64,000 nt of DNA from Leuconostoc lactis (GTDB lineage Bacteria; Bacillota; Bacilli; Lactobacillales; Lactobacillaceae): positions 1,128,501 to 1,192,500 of the forward strand of contig NZ_CP042420.1 in assembly GCF_007954625.1 (NCBI RefSeq). The letters run 5' to 3'. The notes beneath the pieces were generated by a model. The model was not told the DNA's origin. It saw nothing but the letters and a program-made list of their open reading frames with translations, and made no database searches. The position numbers and the translations under genes were made by a program. Below are positions 29,912 through 39,154 of this stretch, one piece after another (the first letter of the stretch is position 1; every line of letters starts with the position of its first letter).

Positions 29912-31359
29912 TGCAACAATTACCAGAAGCGTTTACAACTAAATATACCCGTTTATTAGGCGATGAAGCGCCGGCTTTTTTTGACACTTTTGATGACCAG
30001 GTGCAAAAAGCCTACCGTGTTAATCCATTAAAAGCCAATCCCGTGGTCAGTGACACCCCAGATAACGGGCCAGTACCATACGGTAAATGGGGCCATTTTG
30101 GGGCAGTTTCTGGGCACAGTGTTGACCATGTCACTGGCGTTGTTTACTCTCAGGAACCCTCTGCACAATTTGTTGGCGAAGTCTTACAGCCAAAACCTGG
30201 TGAACGGGTGCTAGATTTGGCCGCCGCACCCGGTGGGAAAACAACCCATCTTGCGGCTTTTATGCAACAGGAAGGCTTACTTTGGGCCAATGAAATCTTT
30301 ATGAATCGGGCCAAAGTTTTAAGTGAAAATATTGAACGGATGGGCGTGCAAAATAGTATCGTCAGCTCGCATGCACCAGCTGAATTAAGTGCAAAGTTGC
30401 CACAATTTTTTGACAAAATTTTGCTGGATGCGCCATGTTCTGGCGAAGGGATGTTTCGTAAAAATCCGGCCGCAGTGGCACAATGGCATCAAGATTTCCC
30501 GCAAGAATTAGCTGACTTACAACGTGAGATTTTGCGCGAAGCCATGAAAATGCTTCGGCCTGGTGGACAAATCGTTTACTCGACGTGCACGTTTGCGCCA
30601 GAAGAAGATGAGCAAATGATTGCTTGGCTCATGCAAGAATATCCAGAAATGCAGCTTGTACCAATTGATAAACCAGCCCATACACATGTCCAAGATGGTC
30701 GGCCAGCATGGGCTGAACAGGCTTACACTGCTGGTCAAACCACCGTATCAACGACAGTAGATCTCACGGTACTTGAGGGGACGGCTCGTTTGTGGCCACA
30801 AGCCTTACAAGGTGAGGGTCACTTTGCTGCCAAATTAGAAAAAGACGCTGACGCAACGCCGACAACCGCGGTCGTTAAACCGTTAGTGCCAACACCATTG
30901 AGTCGCAGCCAAGAAAAGATTTTTGCTGATTTTGTGGCGACAACGCTACCCGACTTTGATATGACCCAGCATACGTTAACCTTATTTGGTGATCGACTTT
31001 ATATGGCACCAGTGGGCACGCCTGATATTTCAGGGATGAAAATTTTGCGACTAGGACTGGAGTTGGGCACGTTTAAGAAAAACCGCTTTGAGCCAGCGCA
31101 TGCGTTGGCCTTGGCTTTGCCACCACAGGCAGTTAGCCAAACTTATGTTATGACGCCTGATGATTGGGCACAATTTGTCCATGGTGATGTGGTTCGACCA
31201 GCTGCACCTTTACAAAAAGGATGGGTCTTAATGACGGCCAACGGTAATGGCGCGGGCTGGGGACGGTACGTTGATGGCCAAATTAAAAACTTCTTCCCTA
31301 AGGGGCTTCGCTTTGCTGTCAAAGCGGAAGACACTACGCTAGCAGCAGAGATGTATTAA
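29911..31359 (+). CDS. RsmB/RsmF-family rRNA m5C methyltransferase
   Basis: SAM-dependent RNA cytosine-5 methyltransferase of the NOP2/Sun family, 482 residues. SAM motif I DLAAAPGGKTTHLA is near residue 99, the first cysteine motif DAPCSGEGMFRK near 173, and the second, YSTCTFAPEEDEQ with the catalytic Cys, near 224. The C-terminal half resembles the RsmF RNA-binding (PUA-like) part. These two functional cysteines are the protein's only ones. It starts within the rbsK stop region (A of TAATG), so translation is coupled. The exact rRNA site cannot be read from the sequence. Confidence 0.92.
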   Translation: MQQLPEAFTTKYTRLLGDEAPAFFDTFDDQVQKAYRVNPLKANPVVSDTPDNGPVPYGKWGHFGAVSGHSVDHVTGVVYSQEPSAQFVGEVLQPKPGERVLDLAAAPGGKTTHLAAFMQQEGLLWANEIFMNRAKVLSENIERMGVQNSIVSSHAPAELSAKLPQFFDKILLDAPCSGEGMFRKNPAAVAQWHQDFPQELADLQREILREAMKMLRPGGQIVYSTCTFAPEEDEQMIAWLMQEYPEMQLVPIDKPAHTHVQDGRPAWAEQAYTAGQTTVSTTVDLTVLEGTARLWPQALQGEGHFAAKLEKDADATPTTAVVKPLVPTPLSRSQEKIFADFVATTLPDFDMTQHTLTLFGDRLYMAPVGTPDISGMKILRLGLELGTFKKNRFEPAHALALALPPQAVSQTYVMTPDDWAQFVHGDVVRPAAPLQKGWVLMTANGNGAGWGRYVDGQIKNFFPKGLRFAVKAEDTTLAAEMY

Positions 31360-31401
31360 ACAGCGAACAGCTGTTTGTGATGTCAAGCCCATGATTTGAC
31401 C

Positions 31402-31533
31402 TTGTTCTTAAGTAAAGAACACGTATAATAGATTCTAGTCTTTACAGTGACGTTTGACGTCGCGTGAACGTAAAGTTTAAATTACGGGGTCGGTGCTATG
31501 CATTTGCATACCTCACAAGGGAGAACAATCACC
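31402..31533 (+). promoter_or_regulatory. Promoter and leader of the BMP-family gene
   Basis: TTGTTC (31402-31407), 16 bp, TATAAT (31424-31429). The leader of about 98 nt contains two foldable parts: TTTAC (31441-31445) with GTAAA enclosing GACG/CGTC, and the perfect TATGCA-TT-TGCATA hairpin (31497-31510) just upstream of the Shine-Dalgarno AAGGGAG. I do not recognise a known riboswitch class. Confidence 0.55.
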
Positions 31534-32649
31534 ATGAAACAATCAACTAAAATCATTGCAGGTCTTGCAGCTATTGCCATTATTGGCGGCGGTATTTATA
31601 CGGGTTTGTCGCATAAGTCAACGCAAAACGGGCAGGCAAATAATGCCGCATCACTTGGCTTGGTCCTAGATGTCGGCGGTGTGGATGATCATTCATTTAA
31701 CCAATCCGCCTGGGAAGGTGCTAAGCAATATGCGGCAGCCCATCATATGAAGGCGGGACAAAATGCGCCAGTGACGTATTTCACGACCACGGATCATTCA
31801 GATTTGGATCAAAACTTTAATTTGGCAACCAAAAATCATAAATACCAGATTGTTTATGGGATTGGGTATTCGTTAAACCAAGCGATTACAAAGTCAGCTA
31901 AATTGAACCCCAAGCAAAAGTTTGTATTAGTCGATGATATTGTGACGAAGCAACCAAACGTGGCGTCAGTCATGTTTCGTTCAGAACAATCATCGTATCT
32001 TGCCGGTGTAGCGGCCGCGATTAAGGCCAAGGAAAACGGTGAAAAGGCTGTTGGCTTTATTGGCGGTATTCACGGTAACATTATTGATGCGTTTGATGCT
32101 GGTTTTGAAGCTGGTGTGAAGGCAACTGATCCCACATTAACGGTCGAAAAGCAATATGCCAACTCATTTACCGACTCAGCTAAGGGTAAGACGATTGCTG
32201 CGGCAATGTATGCCTCAGGCATTCGCACAATCTTTGCTGCTGCTGGTTTTGTTGGGAATGGTGCTTTTACTGAAGCAAAAGCTGAAAATTCAAAGTTGGA
32301 TGCTGATTCAAAGCAACGTTTGTATATTATTGGTGTTGACCGTGATCAGAAGGCTGATGGGGCTTATAAGTCAAAAGATGGTAAGTCAGAAACTTCAACG
32401 ATGGCCTCATCAATCACATCCGTTGGGGCAGGTGTTAAAAACATCGCCGATGCCTATAACAAAGACCACAGTTTCCCAGGTGGAAAAACAGTGGCCTACG
32501 GCCTTAAGGAACGTGGTGTTTATTTGACAAAGTCAGAATTGACACCAGCACAAAAGACAGCAGTAGATAAGGCGGAAAAGGGTATTATTGACGGTACGAT
32601 TAAAGTGCCAAACCACCCAGCTGGCTCACAATTTAATCAAAAGTTCTAA
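31534..32649 (+). CDS. BMP-family substrate-binding protein without a lipobox
   Basis: Basic membrane protein (Bmp/Med, PF02608) family; in lactic acid bacteria such proteins are usually nucleoside-binding lipoproteins of ABC importers. The frame opens at 31498, but AAGGGAG supports ATG 31534 (371 residues). The N-terminus is a positively charged stretch and a hydrophobic segment (about residues 7-25, LAAIAIIGGGIYTGLS) with no cysteine, so it cannot be lipidated in the usual way and is probably anchored by this segment. The ligand domain begins SLGLVLDVGGVDDHSFNQ. No transporter genes adjoin it. Confidence 0.88.
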   Translation: MKQSTKIIAGLAAIAIIGGGIYTGLSHKSTQNGQANNAASLGLVLDVGGVDDHSFNQSAWEGAKQYAAAHHMKAGQNAPVTYFTTTDHSDLDQNFNLATKNHKYQIVYGIGYSLNQAITKSAKLNPKQKFVLVDDIVTKQPNVASVMFRSEQSSYLAGVAAAIKAKENGEKAVGFIGGIHGNIIDAFDAGFEAGVKATDPTLTVEKQYANSFTDSAKGKTIAAAMYASGIRTIFAAAGFVGNGAFTEAKAENSKLDADSKQRLYIIGVDRDQKADGAYKSKDGKSETSTMASSITSVGAGVKNIADAYNKDHSFPGGKTVAYGLKERGVYLTKSELTPAQKTAVDKAEKGIIDGTIKVPNHPAGSQFNQKF

Positions 32650-32676
32650 TCGAAGTAGCCAGAGATTTTCACAAGC

Positions 32677-32702
32677 AAGCCCCGCGTGAGCGGGGCTTTT
32701 TT
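32677..32702 (+). terminator. Terminator after the BMP-family gene
   Basis: GC-rich 9-bp stem AAGCCCCGC/GCGGGGCTT with GTGA loop and six Ts. The -10 of the next promoter starts within 3 bp. Confidence 0.93.
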
Positions 32703-32803
32703 GGTATAATAAAGTCAGTATGTTTTAGGAGGAAGTGTCTGTCACAGGCGGATTTTGGTGAGATGCCTAACCAGAAAATGCTGCTGGCGACACAAAATGA
32801 GAA
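32702..32803 (+). promoter_or_regulatory. Promoter and structured leader of the DUF1831-like gene
   Basis: Extended -10 TGG-TATAAT (32702-32710). AGGAGGA (32727-32733) is followed 1 nt later by GTGTC (32735-32739), which pairs with GACAC (32789-32793). Within lie two further hairpins, AGGC/GCCT and CCAG/CTGG, giving a three-way-junction-like fold. The ATG follows 10 nt after the closing arm. A GTG two bases from the Shine-Dalgarno would give an 8-codon peptide ending in TGA, but its spacing is too short. Confidence 0.5.
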
Positions 32804-33142
32804 ATGGCTTTTGATCAACAAGTAACGATTCCAGGTGATGCCACCTACCGTCTCAGTCCACAGATTAAAAAGTATACGCTTGGCGACTTAGGCTTCATTA
32901 CGAATAATGCCGGTGCCTATACGTTACATCGCTCGCTCGAACCGGAAAAAGCATTGGCTAACGCAGTCAAATTAAAAGTGACGGTTAACCCAGATTTGAC
33001 CGGTTTCAAGATGAGTACCGTTTCTGCTGGAGATGTGGTACGTGTTGACATTTTTAAAAATCAACATGCAGCAGAAATGGTGCCTTTGTATCATTTTTTT
33101 GTTGATGAGCTTGTGGCACGTGGGGTGCTAGAAAAGATTTAA
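32804..33142 (+). CDS. Small DUF1831-like protein of unknown function
   Basis: A 112-residue soluble protein whose start (AFDQQVTIPGDATYRL, then KKYTLGDLGF) resembles the DUF1831 family of lactobacilli; a crystal structure exists for one member, but the function is not known to me. No cysteine or membrane segment. It is the first gene of an apparent operon with the phosphatase (1 nt downstream) and perhaps recD2. The Shine-Dalgarno is 70 nt upstream across the structured leader. Confidence 0.72.
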   Translation: MAFDQQVTIPGDATYRLSPQIKKYTLGDLGFITNNAGAYTLHRSLEPEKALANAVKLKVTVNPDLTGFKMSTVSAGDVVRVDIFKNQHAAEMVPLYHFFVDELVARGVLEKI

Positions 33143-33143
33143 T

Positions 33144-33797
33144 ATGACTAAATTTTATTTTGTACGACATGGCCAAACGGCTTGGAATCTCGAACGCCGC
33201 TTTCAAGGGGGCAATGGTGATTCTGATTTATTACCTTCAAGTTATGATGATATGGTGAAAGTCGCCGACTTTTTGCGGGACGTTGAATTCACACGGGTAT
33301 TTGCTTCGCCATTGCGGCGTGCGCGGATTACCGCTACGCAAATTGCGCGCGAAATGAACTATCGCGGTCCCTTGTCACTGCGCTCAAATATTGCCGAAGT
33401 TGGCCTAGGTCGCTGGGAAGGCGAATTGGTAGCGCAAGTGCAAGTCGACTATGCGACCGCCTACCATAACTATCGCCATGATTTAGATCAATTTGAAGGT
33501 ACTGAGTTTGGTGGGGAAGGGTATACAAAAGCGAGTGCGCGTTTTGCGCGGTTTATTAAAAACCTAGCACAGCAATATCCAACGGACAATATTTTGATTG
33601 TTTCACACGGGATGGCCTTATCTTTTGGTATCAATGAACTCCTACAAACACCGCGAATGGCGATTCGTGAGCGTGGTGGTTTAAGTAATACATCAACGAC
33701 AGTGCTGTCAACGACTGATGGCCAACAGTTTGAAATCGAAGATTGGAACAATACAACGTATCTCAATAAGCTTCAAAATGACGGTACCACCATTTAA
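33144..33797 (+). CDS. Histidine phosphatase family protein (phosphoglycerate mutase-like)
   Basis: 217 residues with the phosphohistidine motif FVRHGQTAWN at about 5-14, ASPLRRARITA near 55, and the second catalytic histidine in IVSHGMALSFG near 152. Such proteins are usually phosphatases with varied substrates rather than glycolytic mutases. It starts one base after the stop of the DUF1831-like gene, without its own clear Shine-Dalgarno, so it depends on coupling. Confidence 0.9.
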   Translation: MTKFYFVRHGQTAWNLERRFQGGNGDSDLLPSSYDDMVKVADFLRDVEFTRVFASPLRRARITATQIAREMNYRGPLSLRSNIAEVGLGRWEGELVAQVQVDYATAYHNYRHDLDQFEGTEFGGEGYTKASARFARFIKNLAQQYPTDNILIVSHGMALSFGINELLQTPRMAIRERGGLSNTSTTVLSTTDGQQFEIEDWNNTTYLNKLQNDGTTI

Positions 33798-33836
33798 GTT
33801 GACACGAGCGCAGTGAAGGATTAAAACAAGCACACG

Positions 33837-36224
33837 ATGACATTTGAAACTGACCAATTGGACAAAGTTACTGGGACGTTGCAACACGTCATTTTTGCGT
33901 CCAGTGATTCTTATTTTAAAATTTTATCCGTGCAAATCGATGATAGTACGCTGACCGACTGGGAGAACCCAGAAATTATTGTGACTGGAACGTTTGCTGA
34001 TGTCCAAGAAGGGAGTACTTATGCTTTCTTCGGACAAGTGGTCCGACATCCGAAGTACGGCCAACAATTAAAAGTATCGCATTATGAAAATGAATTGCCA
34101 CCCGATGAAAATGGCTTGATTAAGTATTTTGCGAGTGGCCAATTTTCAGGCATTGGTCAAAAAACGGCGAAAAAAATTGTCGACCATTTAGGCCTTGACG
34201 CTGTCACCCTGATTTTAGATGATGTACAGGTGTTGGACGGCATCGTTAAACCAGCAACGGCGCAAAAATTAGCGCGCAGTCTTCAATTGAACCTTGGTTT
34301 GGAACGATTATTTCAAATTGGTAATCAGTACGGCTTGGGGGCTGATTTGGCTGGGCGTCTTTATGACCAATACGGACATGAAGCTGAGGAAATTTTAACA
34401 ACCGATCCTTATCGTTTGGTTTTTGAATTTGATGGGGTTTCTTTTAAAATTGCCGATGCCATTGGTCAAAAAAATGGTCATGCACGTACGGATCAGCGCC
34501 GAGTGCAGGCGGCTGTCTACGCCACGATGATGAATGTCAGTTTCCAATATGGCCATACTTATCTATCGCGCGCACAACTGCTACAAGCCACGGGGCAATT
34601 ATTGCATGACCAGCAGTTACAAGCCGATATTGACCAAGCCATTGAAGCGTTAATTGCCAATCACATTTTAGTCGATGATGAAGGTCGCTTATATGCGGCA
34701 ACGCTTTATCAAGCTGAACGGCAAGTTGCCCAAGACCTTAAGCGTTTGTTACGCGCGCCAATGCCGTTTGATATCACACCGGAAGCGATTGCGGATGCGG
34801 TCACAACTCCAGGTCACTTGCAGTTAGATGACACGCAAATTTCGGCGGTGAAAGCTGGCTTAAATGCGCAGGTGTTCCTACTGACGGGTGGCCCTGGGAC
34901 AGGCAAAACGACAATTGTCCGCACAATTGTGGCAACTTGGCATAAATTGTTGCAGCAACAGGCGAAATATGCTGATAATACCCAAGATTTTTTAAAAAAT
35001 TATGCGGTTAAATTAGCGTCACCAACCGGACGGGCGGCCAAACGGATGACCGAAGTTACTGGCCATGAGGCCACGACGATTCATCGGCTACTGGGAATTT
35101 CAGATTTAGATGAACCAGAATTTAATGCCGAAAATCCGATTGCAGGTGGGCTGTTAATCATTGATGAGGCCTCCATGTTGGATATTGAATTGACGGCAAA
35201 GTTGTTTGCTGCCATTCCGAGTGGCATGAAAGTCATTATTGTTGGCGACGCGGATCAACTGCCGTCGGTTGGCCCAGGAAATGTTTTGGCTGATTTTGTG
35301 GCCAGTCAGCGAATTGCTCATATCGAACTGGCAACGATTTATCGGCAGGGTCGCGGTAGTAGTATTACCACATTGGCACAACATATTAAAAATGGTCAGC
35401 TGCCCGAGGACTTTATGGCCAATCAACGTGACCGTTCGACTTTTATGGTCGGCCCAGACCAGGTGGTGACGGCGATTGAGCAAGTCGTGCAAGCGGCCAT
35501 TAACAAAGGCTATACGGCTGATGAGTTACAAATTTTAGCCCCGATGTATAAAACCACTGCGGGCGTGCATGCGTTAAATACGATGGCGCAAGCTTTGTTT
35601 AATCCACTGAAGCCTGGTCAAAAATCGTTACAGTTTGGCGAGACAATTTTTCGACAGGGTGATAAGGTCTTGCAACTTGAAAACGATAGTGAGCGTGATA
35701 TTTTCAACGGCGATATGGGCAAAATTATCGCCATTCGCTATAAAAAAGATCCAGGCAATACTGAAAATGAGGATAGTCTTGTCGTTGATTTTGATGGCAA
35801 AGAGCTCGTGTATCCCAAGAAGCAGCTAAATCAACTGACGTTAGCCTATGCAACGACGGTCCATAAAGCACAAGGCAATGAGTTTAAACTGGTGGTCATG
35901 GCACTCACCACGCGTTTTGGTTTAATGCTCAACCGAAACTTGTTGTATACTGGCCTGACGCGCGCGAAAGAAGCTTTAATTTTGGTTGGGGAATACGCAG
36001 CATTTAATCGGGCAGCGCAGACACCAGTGCCGATGCGGGCAACTTGGTTGACGCAGCGGCTACAAGCGGAAAATGCGTCCAACACCACACCAGTAGTGCG
36101 TCCAACACCACCACCGGTAACTGAGAAATATCAATTAACTACGGCACTAATTGCCGCACAAACCATCTCGCCAATGATTGGTTTGGCGGATGTCACCCCA
36201 TATGATTTTATGGCAACCAGCTGA
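33837..36224 (+). CDS. recD2: ATP-dependent DNA helicase RecD2
   Basis: 5'-3' superfamily 1B helicase of the RecD2 type, which acts without RecBC in repair and replication-fork upkeep. 795 residues: an N-terminal extension with an OB-like and helix-hairpin-helix region (SGIGQKTAKKIV near 105), Walker A LTGGPGTGKTTIV near 350, Walker B LIIDEASMLD near 440, and the C-terminal TVHKAQGNEF motif near 680. GAAGGA lies 16 nt before ATG, longer than usual, with no stem in the gap. No cysteine. Confidence 0.94.
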   Translation: MTFETDQLDKVTGTLQHVIFASSDSYFKILSVQIDDSTLTDWENPEIIVTGTFADVQEGSTYAFFGQVVRHPKYGQQLKVSHYENELPPDENGLIKYFASGQFSGIGQKTAKKIVDHLGLDAVTLILDDVQVLDGIVKPATAQKLARSLQLNLGLERLFQIGNQYGLGADLAGRLYDQYGHEAEEILTTDPYRLVFEFDGVSFKIADAIGQKNGHARTDQRRVQAAVYATMMNVSFQYGHTYLSRAQLLQATGQLLHDQQLQADIDQAIEALIANHILVDDEGRLYAATLYQAERQVAQDLKRLLRAPMPFDITPEAIADAVTTPGHLQLDDTQISAVKAGLNAQVFLLTGGPGTGKTTIVRTIVATWHKLLQQQAKYADNTQDFLKNYAVKLASPTGRAAKRMTEVTGHEATTIHRLLGISDLDEPEFNAENPIAGGLLIIDEASMLDIELTAKLFAAIPSGMKVIIVGDADQLPSVGPGNVLADFVASQRIAHIELATIYRQGRGSSITTLAQHIKNGQLPEDFMANQRDRSTFMVGPDQVVTAIEQVVQAAINKGYTADELQILAPMYKTTAGVHALNTMAQALFNPLKPGQKSLQFGETIFRQGDKVLQLENDSERDIFNGDMGKIIAIRYKKDPGNTENEDSLVVDFDGKELVYPKKQLNQLTLAYATTVHKAQGNEFKLVVMALTTRFGLMLNRNLLYTGLTRAKEALILVGEYAAFNRAAQTPVPMRATWLTQRLQAENASNTTPVVRPTPPPVTEKYQLTTALIAAQTISPMIGLADVTPYDFMATS

Positions 36225-36228
36225 ATAC

Positions 36229-36237
36229 TGGTATAAT
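36229..36237 (+). promoter_or_regulatory. Extended -10 of the prs operon
   Basis: TGG-TATAAT with no good -35 at 17 bp. It lies just past the recD2 stop codon. Confidence 0.65.
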
Positions 36238-36267
36238 GAAACTAAGAAAACGAGACGGAGATAGAAG

Positions 36268-37242
36268 ATGACGACCCCTGAATATCGCTTATTTAGCCTT
36301 GGAAGTAATCCAAAGTTGGCTGATGAAATCGCCAATATTTTAGGCACCAACTTGTCAGATATTGATGTACGGCAATTTGCCGATGATGAAATTTATGAAC
36401 GCATTGAACAAACAGTTCGTGGTCGGGATGTCTATGTGATTCAAGGCATTTCCGATCCGGTCAATGATAATTTTATGAAGTTGATGATCTTCATTGATGC
36501 GGCACGCCGTGCTTCTGCTAAGACTATTAATGTCGTGATTCCTTATTTTGGTTATGCCAGATCAGATCGCAAGGCGCGTTCACGTGAACCAATCGCTGCA
36601 CGCTTGATTGCGAACATGCTAGAATCGCAAGGGGTTAAGCGTGTCATCACGATGGATCTTCATGCCGACCAAGTGCAGGGCTTCTTTGATATTCCAGTTG
36701 ATCATTTGATTTCAATGCCAACTTTAGGCCATTACTTTTATGAAAATGACCTGTTGGGATCAGATTTAGTCGTTGTAGCACCAGATCACGCGAGTGTTGG
36801 TCGTGCGCGTAAGTTTGCTAAACTACTCCATGCAGAATGGGCAGTCATTGATCGTCGCGTCGGTGAAGATTTGCAAACGGCACCATTTGGCATTACTGGC
36901 AATGTGCAGGGGAAGCGCGCGATTTTGATTGATGATATTATTGACACGGGCACAAGCATGACGCTGGCGAGCGAAGCGTTAACAGCGGCTGGCGTGACAG
37001 ATATTTATGCTGTTGCGCCACACGCAGTGTTGTCTGAACAAGCTGTTGACAAGTTAGCCACATCGGCAATTTCAAAAACATTAGTGGCGAACACGATTGA
37101 AGTACCCGATGATAAGCGCTTTGATAAGTTAGTACAACTATCAGTTGCAGCAACATTTGCCGAAGCGATTCGACGGGTCGATGCGTGCGAAAGTATTGAG
37201 GACATTATGAGAAGTCCGGATAACTTGGATGTTAAATTATGA
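36268..37242 (+). CDS. prs: Ribose-phosphate pyrophosphokinase
   Basis: Makes PRPP from ribose 5-phosphate and ATP; PRPP feeds PurD's pathway and Hpt in this window, and ribokinase can supply its substrate. 324 residues. The ribose phosphate/PRPP loop ILIDDIIDTGTSM is at about 220-232, and the catalytic flexible-loop region is FGYARSDRKARSREPIAAR near 93. Where most Prs proteins read PDHGGV.RARK, this one reads PDHASVGRARKFA, like the second Prs paralogue seen in lactic acid bacteria, so another prs may exist elsewhere. Stop and next start overlap (ATGA). Confidence 0.92.
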   Translation: MTTPEYRLFSLGSNPKLADEIANILGTNLSDIDVRQFADDEIYERIEQTVRGRDVYVIQGISDPVNDNFMKLMIFIDAARRASAKTINVVIPYFGYARSDRKARSREPIAARLIANMLESQGVKRVITMDLHADQVQGFFDIPVDHLISMPTLGHYFYENDLLGSDLVVVAPDHASVGRARKFAKLLHAEWAVIDRRVGEDLQTAPFGITGNVQGKRAILIDDIIDTGTSMTLASEALTAAGVTDIYAVAPHAVLSEQAVDKLATSAISKTLVANTIEVPDDKRFDKLVQLSVAATFAEAIRRVDACESIEDIMRSPDNLDVKL

Positions 37243-38132
37243 AAACAGTTGACATAACACGACTATTGTCACCAGAATGGGGCGTGGCGGATGATGGCAT
37301 GATGACTACCCAATTTGGGGCGTCAATAGCCTTTGTGACAACCCATGTTCACGTAGTGCGAGTATCGTTTGCTAAAAACTACGACGGGTTGACTTTTGCG
37401 GTGCAAATCAATGCCAGTGATTGGCAGGAGATGCCGGTCACAGACCAAACCTTGCAAGTGACCATACCTACAGAGACGGCCGAGGTTCGCATGGTATTGC
37501 GTGATCGCGCGGGCAGTAGCGAAGCTTTCTGGCAAGATCCTGTCTATGTGACAGTCATGACAATTGATCAGGGCGAAGTGGCCCCAATTGAAAATGTACA
37601 GCCTTATGTGACGTTTGTTGGGGATTCCATCACTGCTGGGGAAGCCATGGCCGCTGATGGGCATCATCCCGAATTGAGCTACCCACAACTGGTGGCTGAT
37701 GCCTTAGGTCAACCGTTAGCGCGTATTGCGTATGGGGGAACTGGCTTAACCGCTACTGCGCCATACCAAATCCCAACAGCGATTGAAGCCTTATGGCACG
37801 TTGGTGACAATGTGTCGCGGCCATTAGTGACGACTAACCTTGTATTAGTAAATTATGGCACCAACGATTTTAACTATGGTGCCACACCGACTGCGTTTGC
37901 GTTTGGCTTGCGCATCTATTTATTGGAATTGATAAAGCGCTTTCACAATGCTAAAATTATATTAATGATGCCATTGAATGGGGCGTTTCGTGAGGTATTT
38001 TTGGCCGAAACGGCACGCTTTGATCAATTCACGTTAATTGAAACCAAGTCATGGTTACCAGCCATGACAGATGTCCACCCGAATTGTGCAGCGCATCAAA
38101 TTATTGCAGAGCAAATAATGAAAGGACTTTAA
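37239..38132 (+). CDS. SGNH/GDSL hydrolase with N-terminal beta domain
   Basis: 297 residues. The C-terminal SGNH esterase domain has block I FVGDSITAGE near residue 125 (catalytic Ser), block III NYGTNDF near 204 and block V DVHPN near 278 (Asp/His). The first 120 residues look like an all-beta accessory domain, an arrangement shared with carbohydrate esterases of family CE2. No signal peptide, so cytosolic. It overlaps prs by 4 nt and is followed 3 nt later by the aldo/keto reductase. The substrate may be an acetylated sugar, but that is inference. Confidence 0.85.
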   Translation: MKTVDITRLLSPEWGVADDGMMTTQFGASIAFVTTHVHVVRVSFAKNYDGLTFAVQINASDWQEMPVTDQTLQVTIPTETAEVRMVLRDRAGSSEAFWQDPVYVTVMTIDQGEVAPIENVQPYVTFVGDSITAGEAMAADGHHPELSYPQLVADALGQPLARIAYGGTGLTATAPYQIPTAIEALWHVGDNVSRPLVTTNLVLVNYGTNDFNYGATPTAFAFGLRIYLLELIKRFHNAKIILMMPLNGAFREVFLAETARFDQFTLIETKSWLPAMTDVHPNCAAHQIIAEQIMKGL

Positions 38133-38135
38133 ATC

Positions 38136-39125
38136 ATGGTATATGCAGCAGATGAACAACGTTATGAAAAATTACCTTACCGTCGGGTGAGTGATTCTGG
38201 CTTAATTTTACCGGTCGTATCATTTGGTTTGTGGCGTAACTTGGGTGACCAAATGCCACTTGAAAATTCTCGAAAAGTGATGTTGAAGGCATTTGATAGT
38301 GGTATTTTTAGCTTTGATAATGCATCTAATTATGGCCCAAGTAATGGCACAGCGGAAGAAACTTTTGGTCAGGTATATCGCAGTGATTTGAAGCCGTATC
38401 GTGATGAACTGATTATCACGACCAAGGCTGGTTATCACATGTGGCCTGGGCCATTGGGTGAGTTTTCTGGTAAAAAGACGTTGACGGCCGCCTTGGATTT
38501 AAGTCTCCAACGCATGGGACTTGATTATGTTGATATTTTTTATGCGCATCGTTGGGATCCCAACACGCGTTTAGAAGAAACTGCTTATGCGATGGACTTG
38601 TTGGTTAAGCAAGGTAAGGCGTTATATGTCGGGGTATCCAATTATAATGCTGAACAAACAGCTGCCATTGCAAAATTGTTTGCTGAACTTGGTACACCAT
38701 TTATTGGTAATCAAGTGTCTTATAACATGTTAAATCAAACGGCTGCTGATGATGGTTTGTTGGACGTATTGGATGAGAACCATGCTGGTTTGATTGCCTA
38801 TGGCCCATTAGCTGAAGGCTTGTTAACGGATCGTTACTTAGAGGATATTCCGGAAGATTACCCAATTCACCGGACGAATGCATTCTTATTTGAAGACGGG
38901 AAGGCAGCGTTGATTGCCAAGTTAAACGCCTTAAACGCCATTGCGCAAGCCCGTGGTCAGAAGTTGTCACAAATGGCATTAGCTTGGTTGCTCCGCGACC
39001 GTCGCGTTGCCACTGTTGTCATCGGGGCAAGTAAGATTGACCATCTGGTAGATAACTTAGCCTTTAGTGATAACATGACTTTCACTGATGACGAAGTGGC
39101 TCAAATTGAAATGATTTTGAAATAG
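38136..39125 (+). CDS. Aldo/keto reductase, YghZ (glyceraldehyde 3-phosphate reductase) type
   Basis: NADPH-dependent aldo/keto reductase, 329 residues. The start YEKLPYRRVSDSGLILPVVS and the long GYHMWPGP loop are typical of the AKR14/YghZ group, which reduces L-glyceraldehyde 3-phosphate and methylglyoxal. Catalytic residues: Asp and Tyr in FDNASNYGPSNG near 60-70, Lys in TTKAGYHMW near 100, His in FYAHRWD near 138. AAAGGA lies 9 nt before ATG. Last gene of the prs operon. Confidence 0.88.
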   Translation: MVYAADEQRYEKLPYRRVSDSGLILPVVSFGLWRNLGDQMPLENSRKVMLKAFDSGIFSFDNASNYGPSNGTAEETFGQVYRSDLKPYRDELIITTKAGYHMWPGPLGEFSGKKTLTAALDLSLQRMGLDYVDIFYAHRWDPNTRLEETAYAMDLLVKQGKALYVGVSNYNAEQTAAIAKLFAELGTPFIGNQVSYNMLNQTAADDGLLDVLDENHAGLIAYGPLAEGLLTDRYLEDIPEDYPIHRTNAFLFEDGKAALIAKLNALNAIAQARGQKLSQMALAWLLRDRRVATVVIGASKIDHLVDNLAFSDNMTFTDDEVAQIEMILK

Positions 39126-39154
39126 AAAAAAGCATCCCGTTGGGGATGCTTTTT
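39126..39154. terminator. Bidirectional terminator between the aldo/keto reductase and mvk
   Basis: Stem AAAAAGCATCCC/GGGATGCTTTTT with loop GTTG. It reaches into the last base pairs of the opposing mevalonate kinase stop codon. Confidence 0.92.

Noticed and set aside
31358..31376. AAACAGC/GCTGTTT hairpin after the RsmF-type gene as a terminator
   Set aside because: The stem is good but no T-run follows; left unannotated.
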